From a virus: DNA of 64,000 nt. The notes beneath the pieces were generated by a model. It worked only from the letters and a program-made list of their open reading frames with translations. It was not told the DNA's origin and did no database searches. The stretch lies in IMG/VR virus record IMGVR_UViG_3300032294_002706, positions 62,001 to 126,000 of that record; one strand, given 5' to 3'. Made by a program: the position numbers and the translations under genes. Every line of letters starts with the position of its first letter. Position 1 is the first letter of the stretch. Below, in pieces: positions 50,443 to 56,865 of this stretch.

Positions 50443-50884
50443 CTATTTTTACCAATATCGTTTTTAAAGAGTGCTTAACGTTTTCTTTGAAACTTAATTC
50501 CATTTCAAGTCTACGCTTTTCAAGTTCAACATTAAATGCATCATTCAATGCTTTGTTAGTCCTTTGAGAGATTCTGATGTTGTAGCTAAATACGTGATTA
50601 ATTACGGTCAATTCGTAATTATCTAAAATCAATAAGATACTCTTCTCATCGTTTCTAACGTACTGCTTCTGAGAGATTGGGCTCATTAGCAAGTCGCTCT
50701 CTTGACACTTTATCATCTTTCTGAAAATAAAAGCCGCGTCCCTTTCCGCTTCTCCTGAACTCGTCTCAGCTCGACCGGTTGAATCCAACATCCTATGAAC
50801 CTTAATACTAACTTGTTGAGAAAGTCTTTTGAATCTATGAATAGATTTCCTAGTATTCTCTGAAAATTCTTTTTTAAATTCCAT
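50435..50884 (-). CDS. hypothetical protein
   Basis: A 149-residue protein, helical and basic at the N-terminus (KEFSENTRKSIHRFKRLSQQ), with a central KSILLILDNYELTVINHVFS strand and a C-terminal coiled coil. No family is recognised. Operon member. Confidence 0.5.
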   Translation of the reverse strand: MEFKKEFSENTRKSIHRFKRLSQQVSIKVHRMLDSTGRAETSSGEAERDAAFIFRKMIKCQESDLLMSPISQKQYVRNDEKSILLILDNYELTVINHVFSYNIRISQRTNKALNDAFNVELEKRRLEMELSFKENVKHSLKTILVKIDE

Positions 50885-50899
50885 TTTTATATTAATAAG

Positions 50900-51298
50900 T
50901 TACTTTTGACCTTCTCCGTTAAAAAACCCGCCAATTAAATTAATTATGAAGTTTTCATCGATTGGTTTTTTCTCAGGTAATTCGTACTCAACAAAATCAT
51001 CCGCACATCTAATCTCTTCAACGCATTTCCATAAGCTTGGAATATCATAACAAATCTCATTACCTTCCTTGTCCCAAGCTTGCAAAATTTCCCCACTGAG
51101 ACTTTCCTTTTCGTAAAGGTACCAGCTTATCCAATCCTCGCCCTCGTTTCCGTAATATGCTTTAAATAATAAAGTTATTGCGGTTGCGTATGAATCTTCG
51201 TAATTAATTAGATCAACTCCCATCTCAGCCAGTCTAAAGCTACGTTCGCTCTGTTCCTTAATTAGGGTTACTATCTTTTCGAATACTTCCAGTTTCAT
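50900..51298 (-). CDS. conserved phage hypothetical protein
   Basis: A 132-residue protein beginning MKLEVFEKIVTLIKEQSERS, followed by GVDLINYEDSYATAITLLFK, GNEGEDWISWYLYEKE and NEICYDIPSLWKCVEE. This pattern recurs among small acidic proteins of T4-like phages. The function is unknown. It overlaps the upstream gene by 41 bases. Confidence 0.6.
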   Translation of the reverse strand: MKLEVFEKIVTLIKEQSERSFRLAEMGVDLINYEDSYATAITLLFKAYYGNEGEDWISWYLYEKESLSGEILQAWDKEGNEICYDIPSLWKCVEEIRCADDFVEYELPEKKPIDENFIINLIGGFFNGEGQK

Positions 51299-51491
51299 TT
51301 ATAATTATCTTTGATTGATTTTCGATTTGAATCACGTACTCTTCTAGAGCAGTTTCTATTCCGGAAGCTATTAATATGGTTAGTTCTTCCTGCGAAGAGA
51401 CCATTCCCATTTGTTGGGCTAACGCTAGCGCCTGAACCGTTTCTTCAGCTGCTTCCCTTGCGATTTTTTCAATTATTCCTTGAGTTTCCAT
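51258..51491 (-). CDS. small helical protein
   Basis: A 77-residue helical protein (METQGIIEKIAREAAEETVQ...). A TATAATAA box lies 12 bases upstream of its ATG. The 3' end overlaps the next gene by 41 bases, so the C-terminal third is in doubt. The function is unknown. Confidence 0.45.
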   Translation of the reverse strand: METQGIIEKIAREAAEETVQALALAQQMGMVSSQEELTILIASGIETALEEYVIQIENQSKIIINETGSIRKDSNPN

Positions 51492-51502
51492 GTTTCTTTT
51501 AG

Positions 51503-51510
51503 TTATTATA
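51503..51510 (-). promoter_or_regulatory. TATAATAA box
   Basis: On the minus strand it lies 12 bases before the ATG at 51491. Its flanks (GTAGTATAATAACTA) match those of the box at 49515. Confidence 0.4.
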
Positions 51511-51516
51511 CTACGT

Positions 51517-52113
51517 TTATTGTAAAAATTTCAAAATTTTATCCTTGATTCCACTTTGTTTGATTCCTTCCGCTGATTTTGGAGTCAACACAAAATTCGT
51601 GAGACCCCATTCTCGATCAATTTCACCCCAAGTTTTATCAGTGTAAGGTGCTCCCATATTAAGGTCATCTATTGCTACCCAATGTGTAACTTCAGGATGA
51701 TCTATTAGGTATTGCCTAATCTCAATAGCTCGAGTTTGTTCTAGATCCCATTTCGGTGACCATACAAATACTTTCTCGCTGTACCATGTACACTCGTTAA
51801 GGTCAGGTGTGAATGATATCGGCCGCTTTACAATACCTTTCATCTCATAGTAGTCTCCCATCTCCTCAACGGTTGCCCATCTCTTCCAATCCGAACTTAC
51901 AACGATTTCGGCACCAGTCTCTTCAACGATTGCGTTAAGAATGGCAATTGCCTTTCGGTTAAAATTATCGAATCTAACATCAACCGGTCCGTTCTGAGCA
52001 AGCCCCTGTCTAGGATTGGTTTCAGTAAAGTGAGCGCGTTGCTTTTTGTATCGACTGCCCCATTCGGTCGAGAGACATATTACGCCATCATGGTCTAAGA
52101 ATATTACTTTCAT
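51517..52113 (-). CDS. HAD-like protein of the SAK type (HAD_SAK_2-like)
   Basis: A 198-residue protein. VIFLDHDGVICLSTEW is motif I (D-x-D-G-V), IVVSSDWKRWAT is motif II, and HWVAIDDLNMG is the acidic motif. The S-S-D-W signature is typical of HAD domains linked with Swiss-Army-Knife RNA-repair proteins. The substrate is unknown; a nucleotide or RNA-end phosphatase is possible. It overlaps the upstream gene by 26 bases. Confidence 0.65.
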   Translation of the reverse strand: MKVIFLDHDGVICLSTEWGSRYKKQRAHFTETNPRQGLAQNGPVDVRFDNFNRKAIAILNAIVEETGAEIVVSSDWKRWATVEEMGDYYEMKGIVKRPISFTPDLNECTWYSEKVFVWSPKWDLEQTRAIEIRQYLIDHPEVTHWVAIDDLNMGAPYTDKTWGEIDREWGLTNFVLTPKSAEGIKQSGIKDKILKFLQ

Positions 52114-52354
52114 AGTCTTTCTTGATTTGATCGATTAGATCCTGAGGAGCCTCAATCAATTCGAATTTTTGGTCAATGAGTCCAAACTCTGGGTTCTCGG
52201 TCAATTCCTTCAACAGGGAATCGTAATCGGCTGCACTAGGTTTTTCGAAATACCCACAAAAGTGTAGCACATCGATTCCTTGTGAATCTCCGATTCGCTT
52301 TACTGCCGCGATCCCGTGAGTAATGTCAGTTATACTTTTATCTTCTGAGCTCAT
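52088..52354 (-). CDS. small conserved phage protein
   Basis: An 88-residue protein with IDVLHFCGYFEKPSAADYDS followed by a helix (LLKELTENPEFGL). The H-F-C-G-Y-F-E-x-P core looks conserved-family-like, but I cannot name it. It overlaps its neighbours by 17-26 bases. Confidence 0.5.
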   Translation of the reverse strand: MSSEDKSITDITHGIAAVKRIGDSQGIDVLHFCGYFEKPSAADYDSLLKELTENPEFGLIDQKFELIEAPQDLIDQIKKDYESNILRP

Positions 52355-52634
52355 ATACTGAATTTTCTGTTTTAAATCTAACTAGTTCGTAATAGCCTTC
52401 AGCATCCTTCTTCTCTTCAATGATTTCAGTTACTTTAGTGGTTAGCCAATAATCTTGATGTGAGTAACTTCTGGCGGTGACTGAACCTACGAGTAATGAA
52501 CAGCCCACGACCGGCTTGGAATCAATGATCTCTTTGAAAGTGCGATCTTCGTTCCATGCGATAGCTTCAATCCGCTGGCCCTGCTCCTTGATCTCTTCGC
52601 GGCCATCTTTGTGTATTTTAATTAGAGTTGCCAT
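52338..52634 (-). CDS. small hypothetical protein
   Basis: About 98 residues from ATG 52634 (MATLIKIHKDGREEIKEQG). An upstream ATG at 52691 would overlap the preceding gene much more. The protein is beta-rich, with SKPVVGCSLLVGSVTARSYS and a final YELVRFKTENSVYELRR strand pair. The function is unknown. Confidence 0.5.
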   Translation of the reverse strand: MATLIKIHKDGREEIKEQGQRIEAIAWNEDRTFKEIIDSKPVVGCSLLVGSVTARSYSHQDYWLTTKVTEIIEEKKDAEGYYELVRFKTENSVYELRR

Positions 52635-52875
52635 CTTCTTGTATTTTTTGAAGTCTTGCGTAAAACTTTCGATCCAATGATTTTTCTTCAATTATTTTAA
52701 GTTCAAGATCTTCGGTTACTTTCCGTATACCCATTTTAAACATCCAAGTCTGTAACACAGGACCTGCATTGAACTCAAGGTACTCGATTACCGGTTTATC
52801 TTCATGATTCGCAAGGTAGTCTAGTGCTCTAGCCGCGATGCATTCATTATATAGTTCTTTATCGCTTTTCCACAT
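52618..52875 (-). CDS. small hypothetical protein
   Basis: An 85-residue protein with YNECIAARALDYLANHEDKP and a C-terminal helical segment. No family is recognised. It is embedded in the overlapping minus-strand operon and overlaps the lipoprotein gene by 17 bases. Confidence 0.45.
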   Translation of the reverse strand: MWKSDKELYNECIAARALDYLANHEDKPVIEYLEFNAGPVLQTWMFKMGIRKVTEDLELKIIEEKSLDRKFYARLQKIQEDGNSN

Positions 52876-53107
52876 ATTGATAGTATTTATAGGTTACAGT
52901 GTCATTAATTCTAGTTCTTTCATGTACTGGTACAGTATCACCATTCTCCAGCGCAGCATAGTACCTTGGTGAAATTTCATCGTGAACGCTGATCGGCTTC
53001 TTTTTAAAGATTTCAACGATCACATGTTTTTCGATCTTTACCGAAGATGGACCTTCGCAACTGGCAAGCATAACCAAGGTCAGCGTTAATAGGATGTAGT
53101 TTCTCAT
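52859..53107 (-). CDS. small lipoprotein
   Basis: An 82-residue protein with a signal peptide and lipobox: MRNYILLTLTLVMLASCEGP, with Cys17 as the lipidation site. The mature part is about 66 residues and beta-rich. Phage lipoproteins of this kind often block superinfection or take part in lysis; no specific role is evident. It overlaps the upstream gene by 4 bases. Confidence 0.65.
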   Translation of the reverse strand: MRNYILLTLTLVMLASCEGPSSVKIEKHVIVEIFKKKPISVHDEISPRYYAALENGDTVPVHERTRINDTVTYKYYQYVEKR

Positions 53108-53514
53108 ACGAAAGATTCTTTTGCTATTGCCTCAATTCGGGATTTTTGTTCGTTAGTTAGCAACCAACGATCTTCCCAAAGCTTATGTAATATAGTACCA
53201 AATTCCTGTTCGGAATAGGTTCCGCCTGAGAATAGCTCTTCTGGCGTTCTAGGATGGTCATCATCCCCAAAATCCTCTTTTAGATCATCATACATTCTCT
53301 GCTTATCCCATGAGCTTGCTTCCCAAAGAATATCATCAATATCGACATAGGTCGAGGCTTCAATGTCTCTTGGTGAATATTCGCCATCAGGAATTGGAGT
53401 ATCGAAGTCGTCTCCTATATCCTCCTTTAAGTACTCAACTAGTTTTCGCTTTTCGTTTAGGTTCAGATCGTCAACCAACTCGGTGACATCGACTGTGACT
53501 CTTATGTCTGACAT
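53104..53514 (-). CDS. acidic hypothetical protein
   Basis: A 136-residue, strongly acidic protein (VTVDVTELVDDLNLNEKRKL, then many D/E). It has several W-containing helices. It is the first gene of the operon 49.5-53.5 kb, 18 bases downstream of a TATAATAA box. The function is unknown; the acidity would also fit a DNA-mimic or anti-host protein, which is speculation. Confidence 0.5.
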   Translation of the reverse strand: MSDIRVTVDVTELVDDLNLNEKRKLVEYLKEDIGDDFDTPIPDGEYSPRDIEASTYVDIDDILWEASSWDKQRMYDDLKEDFGDDDHPRTPEELFSGGTYSEQEFGTILHKLWEDRWLLTNEQKSRIEAIAKESFV

Positions 53515-53531
53515 GATATTACTATTTTAGA

Positions 53532-53539
53532 TTATTATA
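53532..53539 (-). promoter_or_regulatory. TATAATAA box
   Basis: The minus strand reads GAGTATAATAATCTA. It lies directly after the terminator at 53552-53580 and 18 bases before the ATG at 53514, so it probably drives the small-gene operon. Confidence 0.45.
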
Positions 53540-53551
53540 CTCAATAAAAAC

Positions 53552-53580
53552 AAAAAAGTCCCCGATTGGGGACTTAATTA
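53552..53580. terminator. bidirectional terminator
   Basis: AAGTCCCC (53556-53563) pairs with GGGGACTT (53568-53575) around GATT, with an A-run and an A/T-rich flank. It follows the stop at 53600. Confidence 0.9.
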
Positions 53581-53599
53581 AAAATAATGATTGTAAAAA

Positions 53600-54004
53600 T
53601 TAGTTTTCCACAGATTTAAAAACGATGCTAACCAATATGCCGGCAACTGCTGTGAAGAGAATCCACAGAATTTTAGTAACCGTGCTCTTCCATGACATTA
53701 ATTCCTTATGTTCGTCAATGATGTTCTGAAAAGATTTCTCAGATTCTTCTTTTCTCTTACGAAATTCGGTGTTCTTATTTACTCGAACAACAATTCCGTC
53801 TTCTGGATCTAATAATTGTTTCTTGATCTGTCTTAGATCTTCATGCATGTCCTCTTGAGCTGACTCAATATTCTCAATCTTATCTTGTATTGACTTGATC
53901 TCGCCGTTTGGCATTTTGTCCTTGATCACGTCAAGGGCATCTAAAATATCATTCATCATAGAGTCAATATCATGATTGACTTCTCTGCGTCTTCCGCTAC
54001 TCAT
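53600..54004 (-). CDS. coiled-coil protein with C-terminal membrane anchor (XhlA-like)
   Basis: A 134-residue protein. Residues 10-105 are helical coiled coil (DDGIVVRVNKNTEFRKRKEE-type; here PEDGIVVRVNKNTEF). Residues 112-128 are one membrane helix (KILWILFTAVAGILVSIVF) near the C-terminus. This plan resembles XhlA/hemolysin-type proteins associated with phage holins. It is a possible lysis accessory; no endolysin is recognised in this window. Confidence 0.55.
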   Translation of the reverse strand: MSSGRRREVNHDIDSMMNDILDALDVIKDKMPNGEIKSIQDKIENIESAQEDMHEDLRQIKKQLLDPEDGIVVRVNKNTEFRKRKEESEKSFQNIIDEHKELMSWKSTVTKILWILFTAVAGILVSIVFKSVEN

Positions 54005-54013
54005 TTGGGAAAA

Positions 54014-54322
54014 TTAGTCTTTTTTAGGCTCGTCATCCATCATGACGTTTGCATCAACTGCAGGGGCATCAGCTTCTCCGTTTTCATCGTCCGTCATGTG
54101 AACTGCTGAAACAGTCTCAGGCTCATCGCTAATTGGTTCTTGTGCTGGAACTGGCATATCGTCTCCGAATGGTTCAGTCATGGTTGGCTCTTCTACTGGA
54201 GTAGGAAGTTCGTCGTGCATCGGCTCAATTTCAGTCGCTTGCATTTCTGGGCCAACTTGACCTTGTGCATTCTGCTTCACGAAATCTTGAAAGCTTAAAA
54301 TTGTATTGTTATTAGTCTCCAT
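54014..54322 (-). CDS. acidic disordered protein with targeting motif
   Basis: A 102-residue protein starting METNNNTILSFQDFVKQNAQ, the targeting motif. The remainder is Pro/Glu/Asp/Met-rich, with repeats such as PVEEPTMTEPFGDDMPVP, and is predicted to be disordered. A GATAAATAAA box lies about 20 bases upstream. It is a candidate internal head protein of low complexity, like 1465-2124. Confidence 0.65.
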   Translation of the reverse strand: METNNNTILSFQDFVKQNAQGQVGPEMQATEIEPMHDELPTPVEEPTMTEPFGDDMPVPAQEPISDEPETVSAVHMTDDENGEADAPAVDANVMMDDEPKKD

Positions 54323-54341
54323 TTTAGTGAAATAATTTGAG

Positions 54342-54351
54342 TTTATTTATC
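54342..54351 (-). promoter_or_regulatory. late-type box GATAAATAAA
   Basis: On the minus strand it lies 20 bases before the ATG at 54322. It gives this packaged-type gene a late signal inside a block otherwise marked by TATAATAA boxes. Confidence 0.45.
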
Positions 54352-54360
54352 TGGGGTAGA

Positions 54361-54382
54361 GGAACAAATTGAGCCTCGCTCT
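54361..54382 (+). repeat. left copy of an inverted repeat flanking a zinc-ribbon gene
   Basis: GGAACA-n4-GAGCCTCGCTCT here matches in reverse complement GGAACA-n2-GAGCCTCGCTCT at 55233-55252. The 12-bp core is perfect. A local hairpin (AGCCT with AGGCT) lies in it and could also act as a weak terminator for the gene ending at 54393. Confidence 0.65.
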
Positions 54383-54392
54383 AGGCTAATTG

Positions 54393-55181
54393 TTATTCTA
54401 CGACTGGGGTTCCGCAATTAGGACAGAACTTCCAGCTTGATTTTTTGTGACGAGTTCCGCAGCCTGTGCAATACGAGCGTATTTCTCCCATCTCTACCGG
54501 TTTTTTGCTCTCAGGCAGAATTTGCCACTCGGAAGTGATACTTGCCCAATCGCTAAAATTTCCGTAACCGTTTGAGAATTCTTGTTTTGAATTGGAACCC
54601 TGCTCAACTCGGCCGGTTTCAAAAGAACCTGCGGCACTTGAATTGCAATAGTTTACGCTAGCCCCGATTGAGCTTGTGAAAGTCGCTGGAGACGATGTGT
54701 AGGTGATTGTGCTTGGATAAAGCTGCCAGTTTGTCGTGCCTGAATCGCTTTTCCAGGCTGGGGAGATCTCGTCATAAAAGAACACTTTGATCTTTCCATT
54801 ATTTGCAATTGCTGCCTTTGCCTCAGCTGAGTCTTCAACCTCATACGTTTCAAAGACAAGCTTCTTTGCTACATCGATGAATCTTTCAAGATAAACTCGC
54901 TGACCTGGTTTCAGGACGATGCCTGCTTCGGAGAGCCATTGACCATTCACCATGATCTTTGCAAGTACTTGGGTTGTTTTTGGATTAAAGAGCTCAATTT
55001 CGAAATTTGAACCCGTTTTTAAGTAGACTGTATTTCCGTATGCTTTTAGTCTACCTCTGCTCTTTGTGATATGAGCGGTTGGTTTTGGTTCGCTATTGTA
55101 TAGCGTGAATGCTGATGTCACAGTTGTGCCACCGAATGCTAAGTTTTGTTGGTACATAGTAGTTATGTTATTTTTGCTCAT
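54393..55181 (-). CDS. zinc-ribbon protein with conserved central domain
   Basis: A 262-residue protein. Residues 45-130 hold a conserved module (GNTVYLKTGSNFEIELFNPK, IMVNGQWLSEAGIVLKPGQR, VYLERFIDVAKKLVFETYEV) that I recall from proteins of giant viruses and large phages. The C-terminus is a zinc ribbon: YCTGCGTRHKKS followed by KFCPNCGTPV (CxxC...CxxC). The linker is Ser/Gly/Asn-rich. The gene is flanked by inverted repeats (54361 and 55233), which suggests it could have moved as a unit. The function is unknown. Confidence 0.65.
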   Translation of the reverse strand: MSKNNITTMYQQNLAFGGTTVTSAFTLYNSEPKPTAHITKSRGRLKAYGNTVYLKTGSNFEIELFNPKTTQVLAKIMVNGQWLSEAGIVLKPGQRVYLERFIDVAKKLVFETYEVEDSAEAKAAIANNGKIKVFFYDEISPAWKSDSGTTNWQLYPSTITYTSSPATFTSSIGASVNYCNSSAAGSFETGRVEQGSNSKQEFSNGYGNFSDWASITSEWQILPESKKPVEMGEIRSYCTGCGTRHKKSSWKFCPNCGTPVVE

Positions 55182-55232
55182 CTCATCGTAACATTAGGTG
55201 ATTACTCAAGGGCTCGTAAACCCGAGACGAAC

Positions 55233-55252
55233 AGAGCGAGGCTCTATGTTCC
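55233..55252 (-). repeat. right copy of the inverted repeat flanking a zinc-ribbon gene
   Basis: The reverse complement of this segment gives GGAACATAGAGCCTCGCTCT, matching 54361-54382. It lies in the 105-base gap upstream of the gene at 54393-55181, beside another small inverted repeat (CTCG with CGAG, 55213-55226). Confidence 0.65.
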
Positions 55253-55286
55253 AATAATATTTAACTGAGTTCCCTAAAAAAGTTTT

Positions 55287-55682
55287 TTACTTTCTTATCC
55301 ACTTATTGTCCGAGGTTAGCGTAAAACTACCGATACAGCTGTCCCCTCTACTCCATTCTTGAGGCGATATGATGCTCAAGGTGTTCGTTCCATCGAAGTC
55401 GTATAAATGATAGGTTTTCCCAACAATGGGATCAAACTCTATCTTGGATTCCCAAACCATTAGGGAATCGTTAAATTCGGCTGTTAGTTTCGCAGCTCTT
55501 TCAATTAGCTCAACTCGTTCCCTCTCAAAAACGTCCAGCATTTTCTTAGAGGACTCGGTTCTAATTAGCGATACGTTTGGCAATTTGAATGAAGGCGCGC
55601 CAATATTAGTTGGATAGGGCTTAAGCTTTGCATCATATCCGTTTTCTTCTGACCAAACGACTGCATCTGGTTTTTTACTCAT
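55287..55682 (-). CDS. DUF2452-like conserved protein
   Basis: A 131-residue protein. The pattern NGYDAKLKPYPTNIGAPSFK, then IEFDPIVGKTYHLYDFDG and LSIISPQEWSRG and a final W matches the DUF2452 type (AP-x-I ... F-x-P-x-x-G-x-x-Y-H-L-Y ... L-S-x-I-x-P-x-E-W). The function of that family is not known. It lies in the small-gene block. Confidence 0.6.
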   Translation of the reverse strand: MSKKPDAVVWSEENGYDAKLKPYPTNIGAPSFKLPNVSLIRTESSKKMLDVFERERVELIERAAKLTAEFNDSLMVWESKIEFDPIVGKTYHLYDFDGTNTLSIISPQEWSRGDSCIGSFTLTSDNKWIRK

Positions 55683-55713
55683 ATTTTTATTTTACTTTTA
55701 GATCTACAATAGT

Positions 55714-56064
55714 TTAGTACTTCACGACCGTGACTCTAAGTCCGGCCTTTTTCGCTAGGTCGATCATGTGACCTGTGCCCTTGCTTTGACCGTCCCAGAA
55801 ACAAATACATGAGTCTGCGTACTGGGCCATTTCAGCATTTCTCTTGAAGCCTGCTGATTTACCGAATCTTTCCCAATCTGCTGGAAATCTTTTAACCTGC
55901 AAACCCTTATCGATTGCATAGTGTTCTCCCAATAGATCGGCACCCTTGGCTCCACCTGACACAATTTCAACTTCTGAAACTCCATCAATTAGTTTACCGA
56001 CTTCCTCGCACAGCAAGTCATATTTGGAGAAATTTCTGCCGCCTGCAATTATAAGTTTCATCAT
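55714..56064 (-). CDS. SLOG/DUF2493 nucleotide-binding protein
   Basis: A 116-residue Rossmann-like protein: KLIIAGGRNFSKYDLLCEEV, IVSGGAKGADLLGEHYA, then FPADWERFGKSAGFKRNAEM and CICFWDGQSKGTGHMIDLAK. This is the DUF2493/YspA branch of the SLOG superfamily, proposed to bind nucleotides or nucleotide-derived signals. It is common in phages; the specific role is unknown. Its start touches the stop of the upstream gene. Confidence 0.85.
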   Translation of the reverse strand: MMKLIIAGGRNFSKYDLLCEEVGKLIDGVSEVEIVSGGAKGADLLGEHYAIDKGLQVKRFPADWERFGKSAGFKRNAEMAQYADSCICFWDGQSKGTGHMIDLAKKAGLRVTVVKY

Positions 56065-56333
56065 TATTCTTTTATTAGTGGTTGAGGTAATTCGACTTCA
56101 TTAAACGCTCGACAGATTCCAAAGTGGATCCATCGATTAATGAAATCGGTTGAATATTCATTGGCCTCAGTAATGACCTTTCCTTTGATTGGGTCAGATG
56201 ATGCCTTAACAATTTTCTCCAGTCGTTTGCCGTCCGCAAACACAAGAATCATTCCTTTTTTCAGTTTCATTTGCATTGATGTTTTGTGATCCAATATACA
56301 ATCTCCTAACTTTCTCTCCCAATTCCATGTCAT
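56064..56333 (-). CDS. small hypothetical protein, start uncertain
   Basis: 89 residues from ATG 56333, or 68 residues from the ATG at 56270 (MKLKKGMILVFADGKRLEKI). The shorter form reduces the overlap with the preceding gene and begins with a convincing beta strand. FGICRAFNEVELPQPL closes it. The function is unknown. Confidence 0.45.
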   Translation of the reverse strand: MTWNWERKLGDCILDHKTSMQMKLKKGMILVFADGKRLEKIVKASSDPIKGKVITEANEYSTDFINRWIHFGICRAFNEVELPQPLIKE

Positions 56334-56394
56334 TTGGAATAGTTTCGATAAGCTCGATAACCTTTTTGCCGAAGTTTTCGTCGATGTTGCTCAT
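56206..56394 (-). CDS. short hypothetical protein overlapping the next gene
   Basis: A 62-residue frame with a natural-looking N-terminus (MSNIDENFGKKVIELIETIP, then NDMELGEKVRRLY). Its last third lies in the out-of-frame overlap with the next gene and looks random. Either a short overlapping gene or a frameshifted one is possible. Confidence 0.35.
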   Translation of the reverse strand: MSNIDENFGKKVIELIETIPNDMELGEKVRRLYIGSQNINANETEKRNDSCVCGRQTTGENC

Positions 56395-56416
56395 AGTTTA
56401 ATTATTATTTTATGCG

Positions 56417-56489
56417 TACCCCTGGAGAGATTCGAACTCCCATCTGACGATCCGTAGTCACCGATTCTAATCCATTGAACTACAGGGGC
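56417..56489 (-). tRNA. tRNA-Arg (anticodon ACG)
   Basis: The acceptor GCCCCTG/CAGGGGT, D arm, anticodon loop CTACGGA (anticodon ACG) and T arm GGGAG-TTCGAAT-CTCTC are all present. CCA is not encoded. Confidence 0.88.
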
Positions 56490-56493
56490 AAAT

Positions 56494-56570
56494 TGGTGAT
56501 CCCGACAAGATTCGAACTTGTAACCCCCAGCTTAGAAGGCTGGTGCTCTATCCAATTGAGCTACGGGACC
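56494..56570 (-). tRNA. tRNA-Arg (anticodon TCT)
   Basis: Acceptor GGTCCCG/CGGGATC, anticodon stem CCAGC/GCTGG with loop CTTCTAA (anticodon TCT), and T arm ACAAG-TTCGAAT-CTTGT. The 3' CCA is encoded (56494-56496). Confidence 0.93.
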
Positions 56571-56581
56571 AGTTGTATTAG

Positions 56582-56589
56582 TTATTATA
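56582..56589 (-). promoter_or_regulatory. TATAATAA box between tRNA genes
   Basis: On the minus strand GGTATAATAACTAA lies 12 bases before tRNA-Arg(TCT). It has the same form as the boxes at 49515 and 51503. Confidence 0.4.
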
Positions 56590-56597
56590 CCAAAAAG

Positions 56598-56683
56598 CGG
56601 AGAGCGGAGGGATCGAACCTCATACGTTTTACCGTACGTCGCGCTTAGCAGGCGGACCCACTCGCCGTCGTGGATCACTCTCC
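56598..56683 (-). tRNA. tRNA-Ser (anticodon GCT)
   Basis: Acceptor GGAGAGT/GCTCTCC, anticodon loop CTGCTAA (anticodon GCT), the long variable arm typical of class II tRNAs (ACGTACGG...CGTATG) and T arm GAGG-TTCGATC-CCTC. Confidence 0.9.
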
Positions 56684-56688
56684 TTTTG

Positions 56689-56775
56689 TGCTTCTGGTCG
56701 GACTCGAACCGACACGGACCTTTCGGTCCAACAGATTTTAAGTCTGTCGCGTGCTACCAATTTCGCCACAGAAGC
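56689..56775 (-). tRNA. tRNA-Leu (anticodon TAA)
   Basis: Acceptor GCTTCTG/CAGAAGC, anticodon stem ACAGA/TCTGT with loop CTTAAAA (anticodon TAA), long variable arm (GGACC-GAAA-GGTCC) and T arm GTCGG-TTCGAGT-CCGAC. Confidence 0.93.
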
Positions 56776-56780
56776 CTTCG

Positions 56781-56862
56781 TACCCAGAGTCGGACTCGAA
56801 CCGACACGTCTTTCGACACTAGTTCCTAAGACTAGCGCGTCTACCAATTCCGCCATCTGGGC
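56781..56862 (-). tRNA. tRNA-Leu (anticodon TAG)
   Basis: Acceptor GCCCAGA/TCTGGGT, anticodon stem CTAGT/ACTAG with loop CTTAGGA (anticodon TAG), variable arm GTC-GAAA-GAC and T arm GTCGG-TTCGAGT-CCGAC. Confidence 0.93.
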
Positions 56863-56865
56863 ATG

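Noticed and set aside
55182-55286. Possible tRNA in the gap upstream of the zinc-ribbon gene
   Set aside because: GGGCTCGTAAACCC looks like an anticodon arm, but no acceptor, D or T arm pairs with it, and part of the sequence is an inverted repeat shared with 54361-54382.
56629-56856. 75-residue open frame across the tRNA genes
   Set aside because: It runs through tRNA-Ser and the two tRNA-Leu genes; the peptide is the usual false product of tRNA sequence (GSSPTLGTK, SVSVRVRPEA).
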